The notes: generated by a model not told the origin, from the letters alone. 64,000 nt of DNA from Paramacrobiotus metropolitanus (GCF_019649055.1 NW_026570409.1:62001-126000), one strand, 5' to 3'. Positions 1-10,460 are shown, counted from the stretch's first letter. Numbers and translations are program-made.

Positions 1-87
1 AAGACATTGGGTGCCCGAAGTTTAAGGAGCTTACTTCATTACCACAAACAACGCTTGCGAAAGCGGAGACGTTTGCAAATTGGCTGA

Positions 88-627
88 ATGGCGAAGATAA
101 CTAACGTTATTGCAACTGCTGACCTTGGCTGCGCAATTGACTTACCCAGCTTATACGAGCGCGCTCCGCTTTCTCATTATGCACCACATAAATATTCCGG
201 GCTTCTTCTCCGTTCCATTCGTCCGCAGAAATCGCACTGCCAGGTGTACCGCAACGGCAAGATCACAGTTAATGGTGCAAAGTCCATCAATGATGCTCTC
301 GCGTTATTGCATCATTATTGCCGGAAACTGCAAAAATATGGCTATCAAAAAGCATCGGTAAAGAATCCACGAATTGTTAACATTGTCGCCACTTTTAATT
401 TTGGGAAATTTCTTAGTTTACAAAAATTATACAACTCAATAAGAGCAAAAGTCGATGCCATGTTTGAACCTGAATTATTCCCGGCCATGCGAGTCCGGCT
501 TCAAGGTTGTACGGCGATGATTTTCCATTCTGGAAAAATTAATTTATTAGGTGCAAAAGATGCTGATACTCTTCAAACTGCTGAAAACGAATTGCGATTG
601 TTATTAGAAAATGTACTACAGCAATAA
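88..627 (+). CDS. Divergent TATA-binding protein-like factor (TBP/TRF family), intronless
   Basis: This 179-residue protein consists only of the two-fold repeated TBP core. The first repeat has NVIATADLGCAIDL near residue 6, YRNGKITVNGAKS near 75 and a KLQKYGY helix end. The second has NIVATFNFGKFL near 98, FEPELFPAMRVR near 127 and IFHSGKINLLGAKD near 146. TBP proteins bind the TATA-box minor groove and nucleate RNA polymerase II, I or III initiation. The FEPELFP and SGK..LxGAK signatures are the strongest support. The aromatic residues that kink TATA DNA are only partly kept (Y in place of F before the first NGK), as in TRF2-like paralogues. A stop codon at 85-87 is in frame directly before the ATG, so the start is firm unless an upstream exon is spliced in. 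The stop overlaps an AATAAA hexamer. Absence of introns fits a small paralogue or a retrocopy. Confidence 0.85.
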   Translation: MAKITNVIATADLGCAIDLPSLYERAPLSHYAPHKYSGLLLRSIRPQKSHCQVYRNGKITVNGAKSINDALALLHHYCRKLQKYGYQKASVKNPRIVNIVATFNFGKFLSLQKLYNSIRAKVDAMFEPELFPAMRVRLQGCTAMIFHSGKINLLGAKDADTLQTAENELRLLLENVLQQ

Positions 628-2580
628 ATAAAATTACCAAAAAGTGATCGTTGCAGATTTCTGTTGCGTGGCATTAGTAAACAGTAGTTGTTAATTTAGT
701 AATAAACGTAAAAACGTTTACCCTTTAAAGTATGTGATACATACTACATATACAGTGCAGTACAGTACAGTACATTGCTCATTAATTAAACTAATTACAA
801 TTCAGTACGAAATGTATTTTTGGTTATAAAAGCATTGAGTGAACATACGAGCATATAGTAATAAATACTCCGATGTAGAAAACTGCAAAATCAGCAAATT
901 GCACAGACCGTTGACAAGGTGGAAAAAGTCTTTGAGAAGTTCAGGCCAACTTTTTCCACCCGCGCCCCCGTTGCTTGTAGCATCCCCGAAACTATTTGCA
1001 CATAAAAAATATAGCATGTGTTACAACGCAATATGAAATAAAAAACATTTGCTTCACTTACTTCGTGTGCAAGAAATCCATCAATTCTGCAATTAGTGGA
1101 GTATTTGTTAATAGAAATGCGACATTAGCTCTAGTGGAAAAAAATTTGCGGCGACCCTGGCGGACTTTTTTCAGTTGATCTGCACGCACGCAAAAGCATG
1201 TACGCAAATAACTGTAAAACTTGATTACACAGTACAGTCATAATGTATAGTAGTAAAGAAAATAGTATTCTATCGTACCTGTTAGTTTTCATTTATATAT
1301 GTATAAATAAGTTGCGAATAGAGCAAATAGTTATATCCACTGAAAAGTAATTATATGTCACTTACTATACGTTAAAAGGCTTTAGCGAGCTAGACGCAGT
1401 GATGTGCAAGTCCTTCCATGATGTAGAAGTATGTAAACAACTGGTCGAATAGAGCATTAAAACTGTATAATGCACTGTGTAATCATAAAGTGCATTGCGC
1501 ACATGTACAGTCCAGATTTATATGCCAGGCAGTGTGCACTCCCGATAATCAATTAATACTCATGGTAATGTAGAAGATAATTATGTGTAACATAAATGCA
1601 GGATAACTAGTAACTACTACGGTGATAAACAATTAAGCAGCAAAGACGCGTATGCTGTGCAGCAACATTGCTGACGAGCCATTTGAGCTTATGTGTTGGT
1701 GCCGCTCCACGCGGGAAAAGAATGTAAACAATGTGTGTTTGAATGTACTGTATATGTGTAATATACTGCGTACCATCTTATACAGTATACATGTACACTG
1801 TTGAAATGACTCGTATGCTGGAGTTGGGAACTATAGTAATAAAGTCCAACAGGGAATTACAGCTGGAAGGTATAGCTCCCAACTCCAATTTATTACGTAA
1901 GTGCCGCCATTTTTAAATAATTGATGAGTCATATCTACTTATACAGTATCGCATTACTACCTATATCGAAGAAAATCCAAGGGAAAATTCCGAGCTGCAT
2001 GATCGACAAACTTTTTGTTTTGACTTGTAGCTGATAATCTGAGATGGACCGTTCCCTCCAGATTATGTAATAAAGGTGTCTTTATTTACCTGAGGTACAG
2101 CGTATTATTCAATAACTGAAAACATCACAATTTTTACAGCATCAAAATTTCATTAAACTTTTCTGCTCCTAAATTAAATGTAACAAAAGATAGCGCCAAC
2201 CTCTCCAGCAGCGGAGACACACACAACAGGAAAACTGAACAAAACGAACCGGGCATGCAGAAAGCCGCAGCAGCCCGTTAAATAGCCGGAAGTGTATACT
2301 GCTGTCGACTTGAACACTAAAGTACGTTGCAAGCACCCAATCTGATCAGTTTTAGCGTCCCGTTACTTGTGTTACAAATTTAATAGTATATCTCCAGTAT
2401 TGATCAAGCTGATGAAATCAGCGCTAATAAGCCAATAAAATATTTGTCCAGTGTCGGTGCGCTGCACTCTAAATGTAAGGTGCACTGATACCTTAGCAGT
2501 TCCAAGTTTCCAGCCGGCATTTGACAGAAAAACAGCCACTGCGATAATGTGAATAACGATCAAAAACTACTAGGTAGGAA
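628..2580. other. Gene-free AT-rich stretch after the TBP-like gene
   Basis: There is no convincing coding region on either strand; open frames stay under about 70 codons and show no recognisable motif. The stretch begins with the polyadenylation-type AATAAA next to the TBP-like stop. It has a short run of CAGTA repeats near 755-775 and one imperfect hairpin at 1819-1887, listed separately. Confidence 0.6.
1819..1887. repeat. Imperfect hairpin, arms about 17 bases
   Basis: TGGAGTTGGGA plus ACTATA at 1819-1836 is answered by TATAGC plus TCCCAACTCCA at 1871-1887, with a spacer of about 34 bases. No target-site duplication or coding content is evident. It may be the remnant of a small inverted-repeat element. 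Confidence 0.4.
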
Positions 2581-3384
2581 AATCAGCAGTGCGCAGAAAA
2601 ACTGGATTTGTATGACAGCTGACAAGAAACGATAAGAAGAGGAATGGATTTGTTCCCCAACCGCGTCAAGAAAACCTTGGCATCATAACATAAAGGGACG
2701 CACCGGTCAGGATGAATTAGGCAGAAAAAGGAATTGAATACGGCGTCGTACGCGATCTGTTGGCAGCCCACCGAGACGCTTTCATGGCATGTGCTTACTA
2801 CGCACCAATCACGCCATGAACGGATGCTGGTACGCTGCAGCCGGCAACAGTGTTTCTTCCTTTTCGAATCACCGCTGCCGACATTCTACAGCTGCACGGC
2901 ACAGGCCGTCGATGAAAACACATCCATTGCCGGATAAAAGGGGATTTCCAAAGGTCACGGACCCAATTACTGTCGGCCTTACGCAGTAGGCTGTGCCTGG
3001 CCTAATTGACAGGTTTTCAAAAATCGACTAAGAAGCGTTTAGGAAAGAAGCGTGATAATTATCATACTATATGCAAAAATACGCTGAACTGTACACTGAA
3101 CTGTAACTCGGCAAAATAGCTACTGGTTCGTTCTGCTGTCTGATGAGGGCCCTTCGGTAACCGTTTAGTTAGGCGCGCGATAATATCAGCGCTAAGCCTT
3201 CCGCATCGACCTCTGGACATTGAGCTTCAGTACTTTACATATCACCTTCCCTGGAGTTTTCTTTACCGTGCTGTTTTCTTTGTATTTTTATTAATGCGAG
3301 TATGTTTTACGTACAGGTTTTCGTACAGCTTTTTCGACGTTTTTCAAATTGCAGACACTTTTCACGATATCGTTGGATCATGCT
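2581..3384. other. Intergenic stretch with only short unrecognised frames
   Basis: Overlapping short frames at 2734-2989 (plus) and 2583-2771 (minus) have no recognisable domain and no supporting splice structure. I see no other feature before the miniature LTR element starts. Confidence 0.5.
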
Positions 3385-3591
3385 TGTGATGTATGTAGCG
3401 GCAGTGTACACTTTATTAATACAACTGCTCGCTACCGAGCCAACCAGCCAACTGATCGCTAAACAAGGCGACAACAATGGACAATAGGTACGCCGTTGCT
3501 ACGGCACATTAGCCATAGCCACAGGACAACAATTCACGAGATACTTTGCACTCGTACGTCGCTGTACCAATACGTACAGTCATACACTACA
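3385..3591 (-). repeat. LTR copy 1 (3' LTR in minus orientation)
   Basis: This 207-base repeat reads TGTGATG...CTACA on the plus strand. It is identical to 4198-4404 except for a C/T difference near 3408. It is flanked on the left by ATGCT. Confidence 0.85.
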
Positions 3592-4197
3592 CTCGCCCCT
3601 TACTTCTGAAAATCAGAAGTACATACAATCATGCACTCATGCAGTACACATTACACAGTGGTTACCAACAATGCTTCATTCAATGTACAGCAACATTATG
3701 CAACTCTTATACATTGTCAATACACTCATTACACTGTCTTACGTCCTAGCAACCAACAGGAACTTTCACATTCGGTTCGTCATTTTCCTGGGTCCTCCTT
3801 CACTGTAGGTACGCCAAGGTCATCGAACCATTCAATGGACTACGCCCTTCTTCTGGCTTCATGTCCAAGCACTCTTTCCTTTCACTTCTGGAGGTTTCGT
3901 TCTCGCAGGCCTGCCGTCCTCCTCAGGCTACCTGTCAGAACTTCACCTTCACTTTCATTCCATACCGTATGGACTACGCCCTTCGGCCAATGCCTTCGCG
4001 CTCCATATCCGGTGACCTTCATTCTTCTCTCCGGTGAGCTTCTTTCTCGCTCCTCCTTCTTTTACATCCACGGGCTGGATGGAGTTGTAGTCTTCGTGGG
4101 CTCTCTTTCCGTCTCCCTCTCGCTTGTGGTCTTAGGACCAATACACTCCCCACATGCGCTTTGAGTACGTTAATAGACAACATCCTAGTCACGCCAT

Positions 4198-4404
4198 TGT
4201 GATGTATGTAGCGGCAGTGTATACTTTATTAATACAACTGCTCGCTACCGAGCCAACCAGCCAACTGATCGCTAAACAAGGCGACAACAATGGACAATAG
4301 GTACGCCGTTGCTACGGCACATTAGCCATAGCCACAGGACAACAATTCACGAGATACTTTGCACTCGTACGTCGCTGTACCAATACGTACAGTCATACAC
4401 TACA
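4198..4404 (-). repeat. LTR copy 2 (5' LTR in minus orientation)
   Basis: Partner of 3385-3591, flanked on the right by ATGCT. The adjacent interior on its left, read on the minus strand, has the candidate primer-binding site TGGCGTGACTAGG. Confidence 0.85.
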
Positions 4405-4681
4405 ATGCTCGTACAACTCGATAATGTTTTATCAATCTCGTGTACAAGCTTGTATAAAAACAATAATTACCACGCAATCAATTCTGAAAAGGCTTCGGTA
4501 TGCGGAAAAACGCGGAGACTTCCGGTCTCTGGTGTCCAGCAGGACGCGCCAATCCAAATACAGTGGTGCTATGCCAAGTTCGGACAGTTGCAAAAAATAA
4601 ATTTAAAAGTATTCCCATACCTCATTATGTGTCTCCTGTGTCAGTTACATTGATCAGATTGACCTTTCGGATGGGTTTTGC

Positions 4682-5056
4682 ATGGTGGCTAGCACTGGCT
4701 GCATCAGTAAAATGACAATCACCACCTTCCCGTTTCACACACTCGTTTTTGGCATGTTGCCTTGTTTCATGGCATTTTTTAACCAGATGATTGGTATACA
4801 TGGGCGTGAGAACCAATTAAATGTGCGCAACTTCTCATTGGGGAATTGCGCCCGTTTTATGAAAAAATTCCAGAAAGTTATTGCGCATCTAGGTGTAACG
4901 AAACGACGTACCACTTTCATTATGGAATATGGACCGATCTGCTCAGATTATGCAAGTTTACACGTTAACGCGTACTGGCCTGAAGATCGTTGTTACACCG
5001 AACCAGCAACGTTTCCAACTGCTTATGACATCTTAAAACAAATTTTCAAATTTTGA
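4682..5056 (+). CDS. Unrecognised 124-residue protein of the TTAA hairpin element family
   Basis: The open frame starts at the position equivalent to ATGGCCCGG in the element terminus and ends in QIFKF-stop at the A/T-rich centre. Read in the same register, the arms of the young hairpin elements give an ungapped match over 26 codons (TFPFHTL, FMAFFNQMIGIH here; NFRFRAL, FMSF, MICIH there), including positions that are stop codons in those copies, and they end MFFRF-stop or IFFRF-stop. So this is the more open version of a sequence that survives decayed inside the repeats. I recognise no domain. It has a hydrophobic start, a basic middle (RFMKKFQK, TKRR), then EYGPI. It may be part of a transposase or an accessory protein. 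No promoter or splice signal is visible. Confidence 0.4.
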   Translation: MVASTGCISKMTITTFPFHTLVFGMLPCFMAFFNQMIGIHGRENQLNVRNFSLGNCARFMKKFQKVIAHLGVTKRRTTFIMEYGPICSDYASLHVNAYWPEDRCYTEPATFPTAYDILKQIFKF

Positions 5057-5149
5057 AAATTATTTTAAGATTTGGAAAAAATTATGGAAACCGGGTTGGG
5101 TGAGGCTGATGTGCGGTTTTCCTCAAAATCTGATGATCGTTAACGATGA

Positions 5150-5359
5150 GATCTTTTATACGCCGGAATTCTTAAACCTTTGCAATTTCCTCTCCGAGTA
5201 ACAGTCATAACTACCGATCCGGACGATGATCTAGTTTTTCCGGCATACATACCAAAAACAAAATTCTGTAAAATTATTTTTGGCTTCTGGGCGGTGAGCC
5301 AGGATCCATTCGGTTTCTTAAATGGCCAGCAAAGAATTATAACAGGACATACCCAATAA
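5150..5359 (+). other. Short open frame, possible decayed exon
   Basis: Seventy codons are open between TGA at 5147-5149 and TAA at 5357-5359. The composition looks protein-like (VTVITTDPDDDLVFP, then FCKIIFGFWAVSQDPFGF). No ATG begins it, and I recognise no family. It lies between the two arms of the old hairpin element, so it may be captured host DNA or a transposon exon. Confidence 0.2.
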
Positions 5360-6101
5360 TTTCGTCCGGCCCGTACATGCTTCAGGTGCCGGCCTGGTCC
5401 GATGGATGGGATCGGCCACCTTCCGTACGCTCGCACCAAACCTTTCCGTACGTCTTATCCGAATATAAAAGAAATGGTCGAACACGACCGACGGCCTGCA
5501 GATGAATGACCATGATGGTTCTTCTTGAAGATTTCCTTGTTTTATTTGACCACAACACTTTTTTTAAAAGTTGCGTTCTGATGTTTTTCATGGCCCTGGC
5601 GGGTGACGTCCAGAAAAGCTGGCCAACTGCCAGCGTTTTGGCGCTCGCACTCTGCATGCTTGCTATCGTCGTCGCAAACCTACTCGTCCTATGAGGCAGA
5701 GCATAATTTCCTGGAATGCAGATTTCACTGAAGCCCACGTCTTTGGTAAGCAGCTGTGAAGAGTTGCTAGGCCATACATATACATACAGTGTCAGATAGC
5801 GTAAGGCTACTGATGGTTTATGGTGGTAGTGACCTTAACTGACCGACAACTACAGACACGACGCTAACCCAATCGTTCTGCTAACGTTGACCTTTAAATA
5901 AACTCATTCAGACTAACAGTGCAACAACATCCAGGACAAGAAGACATTCCAGAGTATTCTGGTAAAACACGGATACAGACGTCCACGATTTTTTTTCGAA
6001 TTTTAAAATGGATTTTAAAATTTTTGAAATTCATTTCAAAATTTTAAAAACATGCCAGAACAGTGGATCGGTGTAAGAACGCTCTTCGTGGTATTGCGCA
6101 T

Positions 6102-6353
6102 TTACGTGCAAAATTTGAAAGCGATCGGTCCATAATGAGACTTTTGGTACACCTGAATGCCTTTAAGCTTTCGGGAATTTTCGAGCAGCCATAACTCCCG
6201 ACCCGGATGTTGCGCGCAAAAACGGAATGCACGCCTACGTATACAAATCTTTTGGCTACAAATACCATAAAGCAATGCAAAAAAGTGTTTGGGAGTGCGC
6301 GACAGCGAAGTTCCCGTGGATGGACACGAATTTGATGCTATGTACCGGGCCAA
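6102..6353 (-). pseudogene. Right-arm frame of the old TTAA hairpin element
   Basis: Read inward from the terminus, this arm gives an 83-codon open frame that starts MARYIAS in the inverted terminus and contains CAQHPGRELW and VYQKSHYGPIAFKFC. The same register in young copies reads RAQHPVAEIW and VYQKSGCYPIFLKLC. It is therefore homologous to the arm frames elsewhere and a distant relative of 4682-5056. The function is unknown. Confidence 0.35.
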
Positions 6354-6600
6354 ATCCCTTTATAACAAACCAGTGGATCATATCACCAATAAGGCCATCG
6401 CACCCACCTTTGGATACTGAGTTGGTGACCTTTATCTTATGTAGATATATAAGCTGGTGTGGTCGAGCAACCGACATTAATTTGATGCAGTACTCCAGAA
6501 GCATTCTGCATTTTGATCAAACAGCGTGTGATAATTATCATTCTGGTGTCTGTGCATCATACACTCAAGTGCAGCTGCGAAATCTAAGGCAATAAAACGA

Positions 6601-6637
6601 ACTACACGGAATAAAGTGGCACTTTATTCCATGTAGT
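6601..6637. repeat. Short near-perfect hairpin
   Basis: ACTACACGGAATAAAGT (6601-6617) is answered after three bases by ACTTTATTCCATGTAGT (6621-6637), with one mismatch. It could be a transcript hairpin or a tiny foldback remnant. Confidence 0.5.
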
Positions 6638-6715
6638 TGGCAGTTTTTGTATGGGTACAGCGTCGCACACTGCAGCAGTGTTCTTGGTTGATCTTACCTA
6701 GAGAGTCGTATTACA

Positions 6716-7095
6716 TTGTATGAGCCGCTTTTGTACGACGTATTTGTGCTGGAAGTGCACGGAGCAGCTGAAGATAGTCGAATGTGCTGGGGAAGTGCAT
6801 CAGGCGCTCAGAAGGCCTCGACTTCCTTCGCCGTCAACCTTCACTGGATCTGATTGGTGGCAGATCGGAAAACGCTGCACCAGGAAGCTGCTACGCCACC
6901 GACTTGCTGGACGCGGTGGCGGCTGTTAACATCCCAGAGGTCATCGTCCCTGTGCTGTATTGAGTGCGGCTAATTGGTAACTGCACTGCGAAAAAAGATG
7001 TTTGACTGCGTCCAGTTGCCGACACCTCAGGTTACCGGTTACATAATGAGATATTTGCAATCTGTGGAGTTGATAGCACATATGAATGCCTGTTC
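6716..7095. repeat. Dispersed repeat, copy 1 (partner at 35156)
   Basis: Nearly identical to 35156-35520 for the first 170 bases and similar for about 200 more, with small indels. Both copies begin at a TTATGAGCCGCTTTTG or equivalent boundary. Both contain a 50-70-codon frame starting MSRFCTTYLCWKC, which I do not recognise. The flanks differ, so it is a dispersed repeat of unknown class. Confidence 0.65.
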
Positions 7096-7682
7096 TGTCG
7101 CTCCAAGACTTAATATGCCGCCAAAATTTAACTGAGTTATTGCGACACGACGTAGAAATATCTCGCAATCGAATATTTTCGTAACTACCAATTAACGATT
7201 GAGCTATTTTTGAAAGTTTTTTCCAGCGCAATTTTAACGTTATCGTTTCAGACGCACTTTGGTTAGTATTCATTGCTTGACGATATTTTGTAAATGTTTG
7301 ATCACTTTTACGAATAGCTCTGCGGACATTCATTGGGTAAGACTTATGGCCCACTATATGCACGGTTTAACAAAGGCAAAATGCTGTTCCGCTATTGTCA
7401 AGAAAATATCTTCAAATTTTTCTGCACGCTCATTCACATTTAAAGTTCGAAAACAATCTGCCCAATCAACTGAACTAATTGAGTTATTGAATGGCAAAAC
7501 ATTTTCAGCTGAAATTTTCCACTGTTTAGGTACATACGGAAAGTACTTCCTAAACTTAGCTGAGACTTTTCTGCCGATGCAAATGGAATCCTCTAAGAAG
7601 CCAAAACGATGGTGACCTTATTTAAACAAGCCTTATCTGACACTCCCGTGAACCATTATGTCCTGCCCCTTCCACCAGCAAA
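7096..7682. other. Gap with one unrecognised frame
   Basis: A 118-codon plus-strand frame at 7259-7615 lacks recognisable motifs and its composition is not convincing. It could be upstream sequence of the LINE relic that follows. Confidence 0.3.
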
Positions 7683-8262
7683 ATGTCTTATGCTGGACTG
7701 ACCGCCAAACATCTGCCATCATTCCGAACGCATCCACCACCACCACCACCACCACCACTATTACAGCGTAGGAATGTCATTTTGCTGAAGCCAAAGGATG
7801 CACCTGTCGACAACCGTAATCGCGAAAGTGCCAAAGAAATGACGGAATTTGCTGATGCCCTGACGACGTCTGTTCCAAATGGAGCCCAGAGTGCTAATAT
7901 TACGCAGATACGCCCGCACCGTGGTAAGTCTGTCTTGATTGAGTTTGAGAGTGAAGAAGATCTGAAGAAAGGGGCCGATCTTATTAGTCAACATTCAGAA
8001 AAACTTGGCGTGATTGTGAAATTATTGACCCCGCGTAGAAAGCGTATGATTGTACGAAGAGTGCCTATCGATATGTCGAATGATCATTTCCTTGAGCAGT
8101 TGAAAGTGAAGAATCTGTGCGAAAATAGCTGCTTGAAATTCGTAACGAGGCTTCCGATAACAAAACCGATCGTGCGACTTATGGATAGTAATTGATGTCG
8201 ATGAAGAGACTCAGCGAACGTTAATCGCGAAGAAGTATGTTCTGTTAGGATGGAGTTCAAGT
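7683..8262 (+). pseudogene. LINE ORF1 (gag-like) relic
   Basis: A 170-codon frame begins with a proline run and reads NVILLKPK near residue 30. GKSVLIEFESEEDLKKGADL follows near 90 and RMIVRRVPIDMS near 120. This is the layout of the RRM-like ORF1 of R1/I/Jockey-group non-LTR retrotransposons (beta strand, acidic helix, then a second strand with a VxxVP motif). After a stop at 8193-8195, a shifted frame continues with IVIDVDEETQRTLI and VLLGWSSS, the usual end of that domain, so at least one frameshift is present. No zinc knuckle or RT follows. ORF1 proteins bind and package element RNA. Confidence 0.5.
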
Positions 8263-9763
8263 CTTTTATGAACTGGGACTTATTCTTGGCGTGAACGATC
8301 TTCTCAACGAACTTAGTAATTTTCGCAGCGGCATTCAGAAAGACAGGAAGAGGCAAATTTTCATCAATCAAAATAGATTCATCGTGAATTTCCCCGACTT
8401 TCGCCATGTTGGGGAAAGGTCACAAGCAGCGATGTTGCTGTTATTCAACCCGGATGTACGGTAAAAAGCAAGCGATAATAATATATCCGTCTCCGAGGCT
8501 GTTGAAAGCAAGACACTTCACTGGTACCGGTACACTTCACTTTATGAAGACTTCCGGGAGATAATAATTGAAAAAATCTGGTTTATTCGACGGTACTTCG
8601 GTTTGATTTTATCGAAAGATGTGAAACCGAGCCCATTTTTTTAAGTTAATTCGATAAAAATTCAGTAATTTTTAATATGTTATTCGTTGACCCACGCAAC
8701 AGGGTTTTAAAGTGTGCTCCAATGTCACCTTGAACTCATGTCTGTACCGGTACCGGCATCCGAGCGATGGTCCCATGGCAGACATTTTTATGCGTGTGCG
8801 GCCCTTTTGGAACATGCTGAGTTTAATGGTGGAATCGCTTTTTCAATTTGCCTAGCGGTATTTCCAGCTACGTTCCACGGGGCGGCCGATCATAATATAG
8901 ATCTACAACTATATTTGTACTGCAGTTAGTAAACAGTATATATTTCCTTCACTTCCTTGATAAATTAATTAATAAATACAGTATAATAAACAATAAACTG
9001 ATCTAATTTTTGCTTTGCTGTATTTAAATTACTTAATTGTTTTTATTAAAATGATGCACGAGGTGTTGGCAGATACTAGTAGTCAAAGTTAAATCATTTC
9101 CTGACTGCCATCCCGCCATCCCGTCTCGCTGAACCAATCGGTATGAATCTAAAACGGGATTTTTATGGAGTTACACAACTGAACATTGGTTGAACGCTAA
9201 ATCCCGTAGTACACTATTTCAGCACATAATACACTTCATTAAGCCTCCTCCGATGCAGAATGTTTCCTGAACGCAAGCCGCATTACCTCGCATTAAAGCA
9301 ATACTGATTCTCTGCTTCAGATTCTCTTGGGTCCTTTCAAAAGCGTCTTACCGAGTATAGAGACCTTACATTTAGCAAAACTAGAAACAGAAACAAATTA
9401 CACGGGGAATAAAAAGAAGTAATAAGGGATTTAAAAAAAATGTTGTGGAAATCTTAATAAAAATCAACATTTTTCTCGGTCAAACAGCCTGTTCATTTTT
9501 CGCTGTTAATATCGATGATTTATGATTTGTCACTGATATAATAATCTCGGCGAATATTCAAATTATGACAAAGTAGTATTGTTAGTAGTGTTTTCCGTGT
9601 GATTTTGACGCTTTCCAAAACCCAGTATTCAACGCCCTTTTCCGTTCAGCTACAAAAAATTTTTAAATATTACACTAACCCTTCGCAAGCAGAACAACAT
9701 ACGCTACAGAATTCTCTTGCTGCTAATGATGGTCAGTGCATATCGAAACGCGTTAGTCCGCGT
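8263..9763. other. Long gap without a supported gene
   Basis: I see no coding region on either strand. The sequence is AT-rich between 8900 and 9700. The minus-strand frame at 8084-8407 is the antisense of the LINE relic and its tail. Confidence 0.55.
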
Positions 9764-9945
9764 TTTTCTTAGGCTTCTTAGGTTTCTTAGGGTTCTTAGG
9801 TTTCTTAGGGTTCTTAGGTTTCTTAGGGTTCTTAGGTTTCTTAGGTGTCTTGATTGGCTTAGGTTTCTCGGGTTTCTTAGGTTTCTTAGGTTTCTTAGGT
9901 TTCTTAGGTTTCTTAGGTTTCTTAAGGTTTCTTAGGTTTCTCGGG
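9764..9945. repeat. Nine-base minisatellite (GGTTTCTTA)n
   Basis: About 20 units of GGTTTCTTA with variants (GGGTTCTTA, GGTGTCTTG, GGTTTCTCG). The array is open in several frames, giving LRFLRFL-type or KKPKKPK-type strings, but these are artefacts of the repeat. Confidence 0.9.
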
Positions 9946-10279
9946 TTTGTCACGCCAGCAAAATGTCGTCAGCAAGTTATCGGTGTTCATAAAAAGTCGT
10001 TCAGCGATTTGTCATTTCGACAAACTGTCAGGTCATCATTTCATCGGTCAGCAAGAAGTCTAGAAATTCCGACGTTGATTTTGAGGCTTTATTTACGAAG
10101 CACAATTCAAGTGACTTATAGACGACTTCCACTGGACTAAACCAGTAGACCATTTAGCATTTGGAAGCTTGACGCTTATACAGCCACATTCTGGTAAACA
10201 CCCACATTAAGAAACGTCTGGAAACTTTCAAGGCCTTAGATCACTCAATAAGAACATTAAAACGCTATTACAATAGATA

Positions 10280-10458
10280 CGAGGACATCTGGGTGCTGTG
10301 AACATACCCTGCACGATTAGGCTGCGATGAACAGCTGGTTAGCCGTAGCTCGCAACGCTACTGATATCACAGTCTGAATGCAAACGGCTATAAATTTAGC
10401 CGGCTGTTCATCGCAGCCTAATCGTGCAGGGTATGTTCACAGCACCCAAATGTCCTCG
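10280..10458. mobile_element. TA-flanked hairpin MITE with 56-58-base arms
   Basis: The left arm at 10278-10335 and the right arm at 10403-10460 are reverse complements with a single mismatch, around a 67-base loop. Both sides show TA directly outside CGAGGACATCTGGG, fitting a TA target duplication of the Tc1/mariner/pogo superfamily. The termini share the CGAGGA start with the Tigger-like element at 17840-20627. The loop carries no coding sequence. Confidence 0.75.
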
Positions 10459-10460
10459 TA

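Larger units (their letters stand above)
3385..4404 (-). mobile_element. Miniature LTR retrotransposon (TRIM-like) with target duplication
   Basis: Two direct repeats of 207 bases (3385-3591 and 4198-4404) differ at one base and flank a 606-base interior. Each repeat runs from TG to CA. The five bases before the first (ATGCT) are repeated directly after the second (ATGCT), a target-site duplication. On the minus strand, the interior begins one base after the LTR with TGGCGTGACTAGGATG, a plausible tRNA primer-binding site, and ends with purine-rich AAGGGGCGAG directly before the second LTR, a plausible polypurine tract. These signals orient it on the minus strand. No gag, protease, integrase or RT domain is present, so it would depend on proteins from an autonomous relative. 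Near-identical LTRs indicate a recent insertion. Confidence 0.85.
4660..6360. mobile_element. Old, divergent copy of the TTAA hairpin transposon family
   Basis: The left arm (about 4670-5085) and right arm (about 5990-6358) match the inverted arms of the younger hairpin elements at 43094 and 46611. The right end still reads ATGTACCGGGCC..ATCCC. Both inner ends pass into the same A/T-rich centre built on TTTTAAAA and AAATTTT words. About 900 bases separate the arms here, whereas the young copies have them adjacent. The separating DNA has two weak frames (5150-5359, and 5506-5694 ending in a hydrophobic tail). The left terminus and target duplication cannot be placed. The arms could instead be two independent relics. 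Confidence 0.45.

Noticed and set aside
755-775. CAGTACAGTACAGTAC run
   Set aside because: Too short to call more than a simple repeat.
3631-4164. 177-codon plus-strand frame inside the miniature LTR element
   Set aside because: The element reads on the minus strand by its primer-site and polypurine signals, and the frame has no motif. The Ser/Leu-rich composition follows from pyrimidine-rich DNA.
5506-5738. Short frame with hydrophobic tail (VLALALCMLAIVV) and its antisense
   Set aside because: Only 62 codons, no splice support and no relative elsewhere in the window; a membrane-like tail alone is not enough.
8084-8407. 107-codon minus-strand frame starting MAKVGEIHDES
   Set aside because: It is the complement of the LINE ORF1 relic and its tail, where the plus strand gives the recognisable domain.
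9717-9953. Long frames through the GGTTTCTTA array on both strands
   Set aside because: A nine-base repeat is open in every frame free of stops; the translations are simple LRF or KKP repeats without independent evidence.
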